From assembly GCF_013408825.1 (NCBI RefSeq), contig NZ_JACCBZ010000001.1, positions 62,001-126,000 on the forward strand: a DNA stretch of 64,000 nucleotides, in the 5' to 3' direction. The stretch comes from Mucilaginibacter tundrae. GTDB taxonomy: Bacteria > Bacteroidota > Bacteroidia > Sphingobacteriales > Sphingobacteriaceae. Below are positions 8,898-17,624 of the stretch, one piece after another. The position numbers were made by a program, and so were the translations under genes. How positions within the stretch are numbered: the first letter of the stretch is position 1; the number at the start of each line of letters is the position of its first letter. The notes under the pieces are model-generated. The model had not been told where the DNA came from, did not search any database, and saw only the letters and a program-made list of their open reading frames with translations.

Positions 8898-9551
8898 ATG
8901 AACGAACAGTTTAGTAAATCTAATTTTCATAATATTTGTGATCAACTTGCTTGGCAGGATGCCGATCTTGCAGCCATCATCACCGCTTATGGCTATCCGC
9001 CATTGTGGTCGAGGCCCAATACCTTTGAAACACTGGTGCACATTATTTTAGAACAACAGGTTTCGCTGGCATCTGCCTTGTCAGCATTAAATAAACTTAA
9101 GGAGCGGGTACAGGAACTCACACCATCACGCCTGTTATTGCTTACCGACGAAGAAATGCGTGCCTGCTACTGTAGCCGGCAGAAAACCGCCTATATTAAA
9201 TACCTGGCCGAGGCCTTACTAAGCGGGCAGCTCGACCTTACAGAACTGGAGCACCTCCCAAATGATGCTATCCGTGCTAAACTCATCACCCTGAAAGGCA
9301 TAGGTAACTGGACTATTGATATATATCTCATGTTCGTATTGCAGCGGGCCGATATCTTTCCCTCCGGCGATTTGGCCGCGGTTAACGCGTTAAAACGGGT
9401 AAAGGGTTTGCCCGGAATCAGTAAAGAGGAAATAAGCGCTATCGCCGCGCAATGGCAACCCTACCGAACGGTAGCTACCATGCTATTGTGGCATTACTAC
9501 CTGTCTGAACTGGCATCAAAAAAAACCGTAAGTGTACCACGAAACAAGTGA
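8898..9551 (+). CDS. DNA-3-methyladenine glycosylase II-like (AlkA/HhH-GPD)
   Basis: A 217-residue HhH-GPD glycosylase. The helix-hairpin-helix is LITLKGIGNWTIDIYLM (about 130-146), and the catalytic aspartate lies in IFPSGDLAAVNALKRV. The C-terminal WQPYRTVATMLLWHYY segment matches the AlkA family end. It removes alkylated bases by base-excision repair in the cytoplasm. No FeS cysteine cluster is present, which separates it from Nth/MutY. It lacks the N-terminal AlkA_N domain of E. coli AlkA, as shorter family members do. Confidence 0.88.
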   Translation: MNEQFSKSNFHNICDQLAWQDADLAAIITAYGYPPLWSRPNTFETLVHIILEQQVSLASALSALNKLKERVQELTPSRLLLLTDEEMRACYCSRQKTAYIKYLAEALLSGQLDLTELEHLPNDAIRAKLITLKGIGNWTIDIYLMFVLQRADIFPSGDLAAVNALKRVKGLPGISKEEISAIAAQWQPYRTVATMLLWHYYLSELASKKTVSVPRNK

Positions 9552-9776
9552 AACAATTGGTACAGTTGGAACACTTTCAAGCCGAAAATCGTTCAAAAAA
9601 GCATAAAAAGGCCATTATTACATTGATTTTAGTCATTTTTTATCATTAAAAAGGCTAAAACAGCCTTCTTTTTAGCTCAAAAAATCAATAAAAACGCTCT
9701 TTTTTAACTCCTTTTTTAGCAATAAAAGCTTTATTTTAGCGTATTATTCGTTCAAATCGACCTTATAAATCACGAA
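9552..9776. other. intergenic region, AT-rich
   Basis: No gene is recognised. The stretch carries poly-A/poly-T runs and several partly complementary GGCTAAAACAGCC-type segments (about 9651-9666) that could form short hairpins downstream of the glycosylase gene. Confidence 0.4.
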
Positions 9777-9935
9777 ATGAAACAGCAGATAACCATCCTT
9801 TTCACATGATCCCTTACCTGCATGAGTACGGGGGCGTTCGACAAATGGGGCAAATATATCTAAGGTTTATACCAGTTTCATTATCAGCTGTTCACGCTGG
9901 ATTACCGCGGCTACGGTAAAAGTGAATACACTGCA
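9777..9935 (+). pseudogene. decayed alpha/beta-hydrolase N-terminal remnant
   Basis: One reading frame starting at ATG 9777 gives MKQQITILFT, a TGA stop (9807-9809), then TGAFDKWGKYI, a TAA stop (9861-9863), then QLFTLDYRGYGKSEY. The last segment matches the conserved DYRGYGKS strand of alpha/beta hydrolases and the first a typical ILFIHG start. Two in-frame stops and loss of the rest show it is dead. The remnant runs into the convergent acyltransferase gene. Whether the stops are real could only be undermined by sequencing error. Confidence 0.55.
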
Positions 9936-9940
9936 ATCAG

Positions 9941-11032
9941 TTATTTATTCAATATTTTCGACATCTTTTTTTCATAAAACCGATAACTTACTTCGGCGTA
10001 ACATATCACGATGATGATGACGATAAAAGGCGATAACCCATTCCATTTACCCAACAAGCCTTCATATTTATTGATGAGTAAAATGCCAATTTGCTCGTGG
10101 ATCAGGTAAATACTATAGGATATCACACCAATCCTGCAGATAAATGACCTTTGTAAAAACGACAGTGATCGCTCATAGTAGATCAACAACAAAAACAACG
10201 CGAACATAATGGAACCAGCAATGATGAACTCCCAAAACTTGTCGGAAAAGAAATCATTCAGATCCTTTACCATGCATAAAACTATCGCTAACAGCCAGGC
10301 TATATTGATTAATGAGGAACTGTTTTTTACACCCATGTATAAATAATGAAAGACGGCCCCGCATAAAAACCAGTTTATAAAAAAGGTAATATTAAATATT
10401 TCATTATAAAAACGCCATGATCCTAAAAATGCTGTAACACTTCCCGGCAATGATCTTTCGTAATGATTAAGTACTTGTATGGGTATGTATTTTGAAAGAG
10501 CTATGCCAATTCCAATTATAAAAATGTTTCTCCGAAAATGTAAAGTATTAAAAAAGTATACCCCGGAAACGATAATATAGAATTGAACTTCCACCCAAAG
10601 CGACCAATAACTTCCGTTGATCCAGTTAAAGTTTCTGCCGGTTAATAAAGTCCACAGTTTAGGGTTGATGAATGTTAAGCTTGGTAAGAAATTTGCTATC
10701 TGACCGGAATTTACAAACTGATTTTCATTATCGAGCAAATGAACAATCAAAAAAATAAGAATAGTACATAAAAGCATGGCCGGAAATAACCTTGCAAACC
10801 TTTTTCTAAAAAACGATCCGATGCTTGTGGTATTTTCCAGTGTATTGCAGATCACGAATCCCGATATTATGAAGAAAAAATAGACACCTAAATAACCATA
10901 TTTAAAAATATGGACAAAAAAGTCCTGGTGTGGATATTTGGCAACCCAGGGATTTGTAAGGTGATAAAATAACACAAAAACGATAGCAATAAACCGAAAA
11001 CTATCAATTAATGCAATCCTGTTATTTGCCAT
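9941..11032 (-). CDS. acyltransferase family 3 (OafA/YrhL-type) membrane protein
   Basis: A 363-residue polytopic membrane protein with the acyltransferase-3 hallmarks: RIALIDSFRFIAIVFVLFYHL at the N-terminus (catalytic His in the first helix), FFRKRFARLFPAMLL (R-x-x-R-x-x-P motif), and WSLWVEVQFYI in the middle. About 10 hydrophobic helices are visible. Such enzymes O-acylate surface polysaccharides or other extracytoplasmic glycans. No glycan gene cluster surrounds it, so the substrate is unknown. It seems to be a single-gene unit next to a hydrolase remnant, in a locally AT-rich stretch. Confidence 0.88.
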   Translation of the reverse strand: MANNRIALIDSFRFIAIVFVLFYHLTNPWVAKYPHQDFFVHIFKYGYLGVYFFFIISGFVICNTLENTTSIGSFFRKRFARLFPAMLLCTILIFLIVHLLDNENQFVNSGQIANFLPSLTFINPKLWTLLTGRNFNWINGSYWSLWVEVQFYIIVSGVYFFNTLHFRRNIFIIGIGIALSKYIPIQVLNHYERSLPGSVTAFLGSWRFYNEIFNITFFINWFLCGAVFHYLYMGVKNSSSLINIAWLLAIVLCMVKDLNDFFSDKFWEFIIAGSIMFALFLLLIYYERSLSFLQRSFICRIGVISYSIYLIHEQIGILLINKYEGLLGKWNGLSPFIVIIIVICYAEVSYRFYEKKMSKILNK

Positions 11033-11241
11033 AATTAGCTAACCCGAAGTTTACTGTAATTTGGCATTCTCAAAATTTATTGATTTAGTTATAACTATCG
11101 ACATAGGAAAATAAAGCTTACAGGCGCTGCCTGCTTTCCATTAGTTATAGCGTATAAAAACCAGGTTTGGTTGTCTAATCCTAAAAATAAAATATTTTTT
11201 AGCCTTAGTAGGGTCTGATCACAATTAACTAAAGATCTTGA

Positions 11242-12444
11242 TTATTTTTTCAACGTAGCGAAAAACGTTGCCCCCTCACCGGGTACCGAGCGCACCGAGA
11301 TATTACCATTTAATACGCTCAACAAATCTTTAACGGTAGACAGGCCAATGCCCGAACCTTTGTTATTATAACGATCGGTTATTTTTAGGGTAAAGTTGTT
11401 GCCGAATATTTTTTCGTGGTATTGCTCGGCAATGCCAATACCATTATCTTCTACCTCAAAGCGGTAAAATTCATCATCCTGCTCAAAACCGATCTTTATA
11501 TAACCCCGCTCCTTGTTATTATACCTAATGGCATTGCTTAATAAATTAAGCATAATTTGCTCAAATGCTATAATAGAAATATAAATGCTATGGTTCTCCT
11601 CCGGCATAATAATTTCAATATTCTCCGGCACCACGAGCATGGCTATTACTTTTCGTAAAATGCTATTTAAGTCGACTTGCTGTTTTTTGGTAATTAATAA
11701 TGATGGTGCTTTAGAATATTCAAGCATCTCATCAACCAGCCCCAACAGGTTTTTGGTAGAGGTAATATTCAGGTCGACCAAACGCAGGCAGCCTTCGTCC
11801 TGCAATTTGCCAAGGCGGATTTTAAGCGCCTGCGAGGTTAGCATAATGGTACTGAGCGGATTTTTAATATCATGCGCCGCCATAGACGCGAATTTTTGGA
11901 TCAGCACGTTCGAGTTAAGCAACTCCTGGTTAGTTTTTTCCAATATTAAAACTTTCCTGCGCAGCTCAATTTTATCAACCACCTGCTTAGCCAAAGTTTT
12001 TAAAGCATCAATTTGTTGGGTTGATAGCGTGTGCTTTTGCTGATCGAGCACACATAAAGTACCCAGGGCATGTCCATTTTCATTAATTAATGGTACACCG
12101 GCGTAAAAAGCGATCTTAGCCGGACCGTTAATAACCGGGTTGTTTACGAAGCGTTCATCATTGAAGGGGTCAGATACTATCATAACATCTTCGCCGGAAG
12201 ATAGCAGATGTGTACAAAAGGATAATTCCCGCGAATTTTCGGTCATATCCGTACCGTGATGCGACTTGAACCATTGCCGTTTATCATCAATAAAAGTAAT
12301 GAGGGCGATGGGTATCTGGCAAATAGCCGACGCAAGTGATGTGAGCGCGTCAAAATCCTTCTCTTCGCCCGAGTCAAATATATCATATGAATGAAGCGCG
12401 GCTAATCTGTCTTCTTCATTTGTTCTTAAAAACAATTGGGCCAT
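11242..12444 (-). CDS. GAF-domain sensor histidine kinase
   Basis: A 400-residue soluble kinase. A GAF domain (about 25-165, with CQIPIALITFIDDKRQWFKS and GVPLINENGHALGTLCVLD) is followed by a short coiled linker. The DHp helix has phospho-acceptor H191 in MAAHDIKNPLSTIM, and the HATPase domain (about 290-400) has N-box NLLSNAIRYN, G1 VEDNGIGI and G2 GSGIGLSTV. No membrane segment is seen, so it should sense a cytoplasmic ligand or redox cue. No response regulator is adjacent (orphan kinase). Confidence 0.92.
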   Translation of the reverse strand: MAQLFLRTNEEDRLAALHSYDIFDSGEEKDFDALTSLASAICQIPIALITFIDDKRQWFKSHHGTDMTENSRELSFCTHLLSSGEDVMIVSDPFNDERFVNNPVINGPAKIAFYAGVPLINENGHALGTLCVLDQQKHTLSTQQIDALKTLAKQVVDKIELRRKVLILEKTNQELLNSNVLIQKFASMAAHDIKNPLSTIMLTSQALKIRLGKLQDEGCLRLVDLNITSTKNLLGLVDEMLEYSKAPSLLITKKQQVDLNSILRKVIAMLVVPENIEIIMPEENHSIYISIIAFEQIMLNLLSNAIRYNNKERGYIKIGFEQDDEFYRFEVEDNGIGIAEQYHEKIFGNNFTLKITDRYNNKGSGIGLSTVKDLLSVLNGNISVRSVPGEGATFFATLKK

Positions 12445-12543
12445 TCAGTTGAATAGTTAAGCAGGGATATTTTCACAATATACAATATTGTAAACTTAAA
12501 AAAGAGCGTTTGTTTTTTTGAGTTGAATAAACGGGTTAATCCG

Positions 12544-12588
12544 CTACTGGTTTAAGAGTTAGCGCAGCGCTAACTCTTAAACCAGTAG
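12544..12588. repeat. perfect 21-bp inverted repeat with 3-nt loop
   Basis: Arms 12544-12564 and 12568-12588 are exact reverse complements (arm starts CTACTGGTTTAAG and ends GTTAGCG) around CAG. It lies between the starts of the GAF kinase gene and the end of cphA, outside genes. There is no U-tract on either side. Confidence 0.85.
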
Positions 12589-12608
12589 GGAACCCTAGCA
12601 GCCCTGAG

Positions 12609-12637
12609 ATTTACGAAGTTTTAAAAACTTCGTAAAT
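12609..12637. repeat. palindromic hairpin, ACGAAGT/ACTTCGT type
   Basis: Fourteen-base arms ATTTACGAAGTTTT and AAAACTTCGTAAAT are separated by one base. A related, less perfect copy occurs at 34935-34955. A GC-rich CCCCCCTTCAGGGGG hairpin follows at about 12650-12664, just after the 3' end of cphA, and may act in termination of the minus-strand cphA message. Confidence 0.65.
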
Positions 12638-12674
12638 AAAATCTAAATATCCCCCCCTTCAGGGGGCCAAGGGG

Positions 12675-15302
12675 TTACACATTAAACAACCCATTCCTCT
12701 CCTGCTCCTGGTAGTTCTGCACCGTTTCAATAGCATTATCTACCACATCGCTCAAAGCAGTAATGAAAGTCCCCGGCTTAGCCAGGCTCATGGCATGTTT
12801 AATCGCGTCTATCTCTTTAGGTACTACCTCAAATTGCTTGTTGGCATCAACCGACAATATACCCTCTTTCAGCAAGTCCAATATATTTTCCTCGGTGCGG
12901 CCGCGCAGGTGCTTTTCCTGCCTTAGTATCACGTAGTCAAACATCTCTGCTGACAGTTTACCCAACTCGCGGATATCCTCATCGCGCCTGTCGCCGGTAC
13001 CGGCTATAATGCCAATTTTCAGTGGCGAATCCACATGGCGTAAAAACTCTTTTATACCCCTGTAACCATCTGGGTTATGGGCAAAATCAATCATGAACCT
13101 AAAATCCTTAAACTCAAAAATATTCATCCTGCCTGGTGTTTGCGCCGCCGACGGTATAAAGGTTTCAAGCGAAGTTTTAATATCCTCAGTTTTAAAGCCC
13201 CATAAAAATGCCGCTAAAGTTGCCGCCATCACGTTCTCGATCATAAACGGAACGGTGCCCCCAAAAGTAAGCGGGATTTGTATGGTACGTTGCACCCGTA
13301 TTTTCCAATCGCCTTTTTTAATGGTGATAAAACCATTTTCACAAATACAGGCCACTCCACCTTTTTTGCAATGTGCCTTGATCACCGGGTTATTCTCATT
13401 CATGCTGAAATAAGCAATGTTGCAATCAGCTTTTTTGCCAATGCGAACACAATACTCATTGTCTGCATTTAAAACACCCCAGCCATCTTTTTTAACAGCA
13501 TTAATGATCACACTTTTTACACGGGTTAAATCCTCCAAAGTATGAATGTCAGCCAAACCCAAATGGTCTTCCTGAATATTGGTAACTACGCCTATATCGC
13601 AAAAACCAAAGCCTAAACCTGAGCGTAATATTCCACCACGTGCAGTTTCCAGCACCGCGAAATCAACCGTAGGGTCCTTCAAAATAAATTCGGAACTAAC
13701 CGGGCCTGTCGTATCACCCTTCAGCATCATGGTATTTTGCACATAGATACCATCCGACGTAGTAAAGCCGACCCTATGCCCGTTATTTTTAACAATATGC
13801 GCTATTAAACGGGTGGTTGTAGTTTTACCATTAGTGCCCGTAACCGCTATAATAGGTATGCGGGATGATTTTCCCTGCGGATATAACATATCGATCACAT
13901 GCCCCGCCACATTACGTGGTAAGCCCTCGCTCGGCGCGATATGCATCCTGAAACCCGGCGCGGCATTCACTTCCAGCACCACACCACCATTTTCCGTTAA
14001 TGGTTCAGTCAGGTTTTCAGCCATAATATCAATACCGCATATATCCAGTCCGATGATTTTAGAGATCCGCTCACAAATAAAAATATTCTGCGGGTGCACA
14101 TGGTCGGTTACATCAACAGATGTTCCGCCAGTACTTAGGTTAGCGGTCGATTTTACAAATACCTTTTCGCCTGCTGCCGGCACGGTATCAAGCGTATAAC
14201 CTTTTTTCTCTAACAGATCCAAAGTATCCCTGTCCACAGTAATAAGGGTCAGCACATTCTCGTGTCCATAACCTCTGCGCGGGTCTGTATTTTCAATGTC
14301 GATGAGTTGTTGTATAGTTGATGTACCATCTCCCTTTACATGCGCCGGATCGCGCAGCGCAGCCGCCACCATTTTGTTATCGATCACCAAAACCCTAAAA
14401 TCATAACCGGTCACATACCGCTCTACAATTACTTTGCGCGATATTCTTGCCGCGAACTCATATGCCTCAACAGCGTCTTCCCGGTTTTTTATATTGATAG
14501 ATATACCACGACCATGGTTGCCATCCAACGGCTTAAACACCAACGGGAATCCAACTCTGCGGATAGCTTCATCCACACCCTCGATTGAAGATATAGTAAT
14601 GCCCTTAGCAACAGGAATAGCCTGTTCCTGCAAAAGGCGTTTAGTTTCTTCTTTATTGCTGGCGATATCAACGGCTATGCAACTGGTCTTCTCCGTCATG
14701 GTAGCGCGGAAACGCACCTGGTTTTTACCATAACCCAATTGCACCAATGATTGATTATTCAGCCTGATCCACGGGATATCCCTTGCGATAGCTTCTTCCA
14801 CGATCGACCCGGTACTTGGCCCCAAACGGGTAGCCTCGCGGATCTCCCGCATTTGCTGTATATCATGCTCCAGATCATAATCTTCACCGGTAATCAAAGC
14901 CTCGGCAATGCGTACTGCTGCTTCGGCAGCATAAATGCCTACTTTCTCTTCCAGATACGTAAACACCACGTTATAAACCCCAACAGTTTTAGTCTCGCGC
15001 GTACGGCCATAACCGGTATCCATGCCCGCAAGGGTTTGTATCTCCAAAGCGATATGCTCAATCACATGCCCCATCCAGGTACCGGCAACAATACGCTGAT
15101 AAAATCCCCCCGGTACACCAGGCGAACAGCGGTGCTCCTGCAAACTTGGTATTAAGGCTTTAAGGCGCTCATAAAAACCGTCTATTTTATTGGTAGGCTG
15201 ATGTTCAAGTTCCTGCAGGTCCAACCGCATTTGTATTAACTTTTTACGGCTCCCACTCCAAATGTTCGGCCCGCGCAATACCTGTATATTTTCTATTTTC
15301 AT
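12675..15302 (-). CDS. cphA: cyanophycin synthetase
   Basis: An 875-residue cyanophycin synthetase, which polymerises aspartate and arginine into multi-L-arginyl-poly-L-aspartate, with ATP. Layout: an N-terminal domain (1-160, with GGFYQRIVAGTWMGHVIEHIALE), an ATP-grasp domain (about 215-475, with PLDGNHGRGI and EVNAAPGFRMH), and a Mur-ligase-like domain. The Mur-like part has P-loop GTNGKTTTTRL (about 487-497) and a C-terminal substrate domain with DFAHNPDGYRGI and AGTGDRRDED. Length and all ATP sites match active CphA. It is divergent from cyanophycinase with a repeat-rich 341-bp gap. Confidence 0.95.
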   Translation of the reverse strand: MKIENIQVLRGPNIWSGSRKKLIQMRLDLQELEHQPTNKIDGFYERLKALIPSLQEHRCSPGVPGGFYQRIVAGTWMGHVIEHIALEIQTLAGMDTGYGRTRETKTVGVYNVVFTYLEEKVGIYAAEAAVRIAEALITGEDYDLEHDIQQMREIREATRLGPSTGSIVEEAIARDIPWIRLNNQSLVQLGYGKNQVRFRATMTEKTSCIAVDIASNKEETKRLLQEQAIPVAKGITISSIEGVDEAIRRVGFPLVFKPLDGNHGRGISINIKNREDAVEAYEFAARISRKVIVERYVTGYDFRVLVIDNKMVAAALRDPAHVKGDGTSTIQQLIDIENTDPRRGYGHENVLTLITVDRDTLDLLEKKGYTLDTVPAAGEKVFVKSTANLSTGGTSVDVTDHVHPQNIFICERISKIIGLDICGIDIMAENLTEPLTENGGVVLEVNAAPGFRMHIAPSEGLPRNVAGHVIDMLYPQGKSSRIPIIAVTGTNGKTTTTRLIAHIVKNNGHRVGFTTSDGIYVQNTMMLKGDTTGPVSSEFILKDPTVDFAVLETARGGILRSGLGFGFCDIGVVTNIQEDHLGLADIHTLEDLTRVKSVIINAVKKDGWGVLNADNEYCVRIGKKADCNIAYFSMNENNPVIKAHCKKGGVACICENGFITIKKGDWKIRVQRTIQIPLTFGGTVPFMIENVMAATLAAFLWGFKTEDIKTSLETFIPSAAQTPGRMNIFEFKDFRFMIDFAHNPDGYRGIKEFLRHVDSPLKIGIIAGTGDRRDEDIRELGKLSAEMFDYVILRQEKHLRGRTEENILDLLKEGILSVDANKQFEVVPKEIDAIKHAMSLAKPGTFITALSDVVDNAIETVQNYQEQERNGLFNV

Positions 15303-15525
15303 AAAGTAATTTTCAATGTTAAGGGCTTAAATTTACTAAAACTAAACCTGTAACAAGCTAACTAGATTTTTTGTGGTGAAAAATTAATATTTACACGGCC
15401 TTGAATACATCAGGGTCGAACGAAGCATACCTGAGCGAGTAAATACCCTAATTGTGCATAAAAACACCCACTATTAACAAATAACAATAGCCTTTACGCT
15501 GCTTTTTATTTTAATTTGTAATTAT
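15303..15525. other. cphA-cphB divergent intergenic region
   Basis: The part next to cphA is AT-rich and presumably contains its promoter; I do not see a convincing TTTG/TAnnTTTG pair. No gene is recognised. Confidence 0.4.
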
Positions 15526-15643
15526 TAGTTGATTTAGTTGACTAAGTTGGATTGAGTGAGTAGTTCTAAACACAGAACCTACCCAACCAATCAATTCAAC
15601 GCAATCCAACCCAATCAACCAATCTAACTTAATCAACTCAAAC
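15526..15643. repeat. degenerate heptamer repeat array upstream of cphB
   Basis: The stretch directly before the cyanophycinase ATG consists of variations of AATCAAC, AATCCAA and AATCTAAC on one half. The other half is the reverse-complement type (GTTGATTTAGTTGACTAAG), so the whole folds as an imperfect long inverted repeat centred near 15575. It runs up to the start codon, leaving no recognisable ribosome-binding site. Confidence 0.6.
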
Positions 15644-16549
15644 ATGACTGTCCCGAAAGGAAAACTGATAATAATTGGAGGAGCCGTTGATATGGGCAGT
15701 AATATTAGCGCCCAGGAAAATATTTTGCAGCCCAACTATATCAAGTTTTTTGAGCAGGGTATCCTTAAACGCATCATTACCGAATCTGCACATCATGAAG
15801 CATCAAAGGTGGAGGTAATCACTACCGCGTCGCAAATCCCGGAGCTGGTGAGTACCGAATATATCAGCGCCTTCAATCACCTGGGTGTTAACCACATCAA
15901 TATTCTCGATATCCGTACCCGCGAAGATGCTTCCAACCCGGAATATCTGCAACGCATCCGCAAAGCTGATGTAGTGATGTTCAGCGGTGGCGACCAGCTA
16001 CGCCTGAGCGCCATTTTTGGTGGCACCGAGTTTTTGCAGATTCTGAAACAACGCTACCAAAAAGACAATTTTGTTATCGCGGGCACTTCAGCAGGCGCGG
16101 CGGCAGCGGCAACCCACATGATCTACCGCGGTTCCAGCAACGAAGCGTTGATCAAAGGCCATGTACAAATTACTGCCGGGCTTGGCTTTATCGATTCTGT
16201 TTTTGTAGATACTCACTTTGTACAACGTGGCCGTATTGGCCGTTTATTATACGCCGTAGCTAGCAATCCCGGTATTTTAGGTATTGGTTTGGGCGAGGAC
16301 GCAGGCCTGCTCATCACCGAAGGCAGCATGATGGAAGCCATAGGCTCCGGATTGATTATTTTGGTGGATGGCCGCAATATGGTGGAAACCAATATTTACG
16401 ATGTGGAGATAGGCGCACCCGTATCAATCGAGAATTTGAAGGTGCATGTAATGTCTATTTATGATAAATATGATCTTTTACAACACAAATTATTGATTAA
16501 AAAGGTTGTTAAGGTTGAGAATGGAGTGTTTATTAAGGCTGATAAATAA
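15644..16549 (+). CDS. cphB: cyanophycinase (peptidase S51)
   Basis: A 301-residue S51 serine peptidase that cleaves cyanophycin to beta-Asp-Arg dipeptides. The nucleophile S149 lies in IAGTSAGAAAAATHMIY. The upstream motif VVMFSGGDQLRL (110-121) and the downstream VDTHFVQRGRIGRL segment with its His are both conserved. No signal peptide is seen (MTVPKGKLIIIGG), so it acts inside the cell on stored polymer. It is followed by a repeat and then isoaspartyl peptidase, completing the degradation route. Confidence 0.93.
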   Translation: MTVPKGKLIIIGGAVDMGSNISAQENILQPNYIKFFEQGILKRIITESAHHEASKVEVITTASQIPELVSTEYISAFNHLGVNHINILDIRTREDASNPEYLQRIRKADVVMFSGGDQLRLSAIFGGTEFLQILKQRYQKDNFVIAGTSAGAAAAATHMIYRGSSNEALIKGHVQITAGLGFIDSVFVDTHFVQRGRIGRLLYAVASNPGILGIGLGEDAGLLITEGSMMEAIGSGLIILVDGRNMVETNIYDVEIGAPVSIENLKVHVMSIYDKYDLLQHKLLIKKVVKVENGVFIKADK

Positions 16550-16602
16550 TCAGCCCCTCCCAACCCTCCCCGGAAGGGCGGGCTTTAGTATCTTATTTAT
16601 TT
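16550..16602. repeat. GC-rich hairpin after cphB
   Basis: Contains CCCCTCCCAACCCTCCCCGGAAGGGCGGGCTTT-like sequence (16553-16585, a CCC-rich arm followed by a GGGCGGG arm) that may fold and act as a terminator. It is next to, but different from, the dispersed repeat copy at 16603. Confidence 0.45.
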
Positions 16603-16640
16603 AAAAGTCTCCCCTACCGGGGGAGATTTAGAGGGGGCTT
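16603..16640. repeat. GC-rich dispersed repeat, copy 2
   Basis: AAAAGTCTCCCCTACCGG followed by GGGAGATTTAGAGGGGGC; near-identical to the element at 22021-22058 and to the reverse complement of 6964-7000. It lies in the gap between cphB and the isoaspartyl peptidase gene. Confidence 0.85.
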
Positions 16641-16663
16641 ATAGAGGGGCTTAATTTAATCGT

Positions 16664-17509
16664 ATGAAATTAATCATTCACGGGGGATTTTTTAGCGAGT
16701 CGCGAACCAATCACGAAGTTAAAAAAGCGAAACAAGAAGCATTAAATGAAATAGTGGAGCAGGGTTACAAGCATCTTGCCGCCCATACCGCGCTGGAAAC
16801 AGTAGTTTATGTTGTGCGCTTGCTGGAAGATTGCGACCTGTTCAACGCCGGTACCGGCTCACAAATACAAAGCGATGGTAAAATAAGGATGAGCGCTTCC
16901 CTGATGGATGGCAAAAGCCTGGGTTTTTCTGGTGTTATCAATATCGAGGACGTTAAAAATCCAATTTGCATCGCCCGCAAACTCATGGATCAGGAAGATA
17001 AAGTTTTAAGTGGCAGGGGTGCTCAAAACTACGCCCGCGAAAACGGTTTTAAATATTACAACCCCGAAATACCCCAACGCCGTTGGGAATATGAAAAAAA
17101 ATTAAGTGATTCTATTCGCCTGGGTACCGTAGGCTGTGTAGCCCTCGATATGAATGGCGACCTGGCAGCAGCTACCTCAACAGGCGGTAAAGGGTTCGAG
17201 ATCCCCGGCCGTGTAAGCGATTCAGCTACCGCTGCAGGTAATTATTGCAACAAATTCGCGGGCATATCATGCACCGGCGTTGGCGAAGATATTGTTAGCG
17301 GAGCGGTTGCTACCAAAATCGTTACACGCGTAACCGATGGCATGCTCCTGTCCCCGGCCACAGAAAAAACGCTGAACGAATTAAAACCATTTGACGGTTT
17401 CGCAGGAGTTATAGGCATATCCGCCAACGGCGATATTTACCATGCCGACACCCACCCGTATATGGTTTGGGCTTCGCGTGATGAAAATCAAATTGAAGTT
17501 TTTGCCTGA
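16664..17509 (+). CDS. iaaA: isoaspartyl peptidase / plant-type L-asparaginase
   Basis: A 281-residue Ntn-hydrolase of the plant-type asparaginase family. The autocleavage/catalytic threonine is T155 in IRLGTVGCVALD, followed by AAATSTGG and the substrate loop PGRVSDSATAAGNYC. Such enzymes hydrolyse beta-aspartyl dipeptides. Beside cphA and cphB the obvious substrate is the beta-Asp-Arg released by cyanophycinase, yielding free aspartate and arginine. No signal peptide is present, so it is cytoplasmic. The terminator stem overlaps its stop codon. Confidence 0.92.
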   Translation: MKLIIHGGFFSESRTNHEVKKAKQEALNEIVEQGYKHLAAHTALETVVYVVRLLEDCDLFNAGTGSQIQSDGKIRMSASLMDGKSLGFSGVINIEDVKNPICIARKLMDQEDKVLSGRGAQNYARENGFKYYNPEIPQRRWEYEKKLSDSIRLGTVGCVALDMNGDLAAATSTGGKGFEIPGRVSDSATAAGNYCNKFAGISCTGVGEDIVSGAVATKIVTRVTDGMLLSPATEKTLNELKPFDGFAGVIGISANGDIYHADTHPYMVWASRDENQIEVFA

Positions 17510-17526
17510 TTTTTGTCAGGCAAAAA
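17499..17526 (+). terminator. terminator after the isoaspartyl peptidase gene
   Basis: TTTTTGCCTGA (17499-17509) pairs with TCAGGCAAAAA (17516-17526) across a 6-nt loop. The stem includes the gene's own stop codon. The A/T flanks make it usable on either strand. Confidence 0.6.
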
Positions 17527-17624
17527 TAATATTGATCTTATTCCGAATAAATGCTTAACTTTCCCGTTATTAATTACGTACAATTACTAATTAATTAATT
17601 TATTAAACCCAAGGGAAATAACGC

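Noticed and set aside
14340..15155. Plus-strand frames inside cphA
   Set aside because: They are antisense shadows of the well-supported cyanophycin synthetase gene.
15526..15643. CRISPR array
   Set aside because: Repeat units are about 7 bp, degenerate and without regular spacers, and no cas genes are present.
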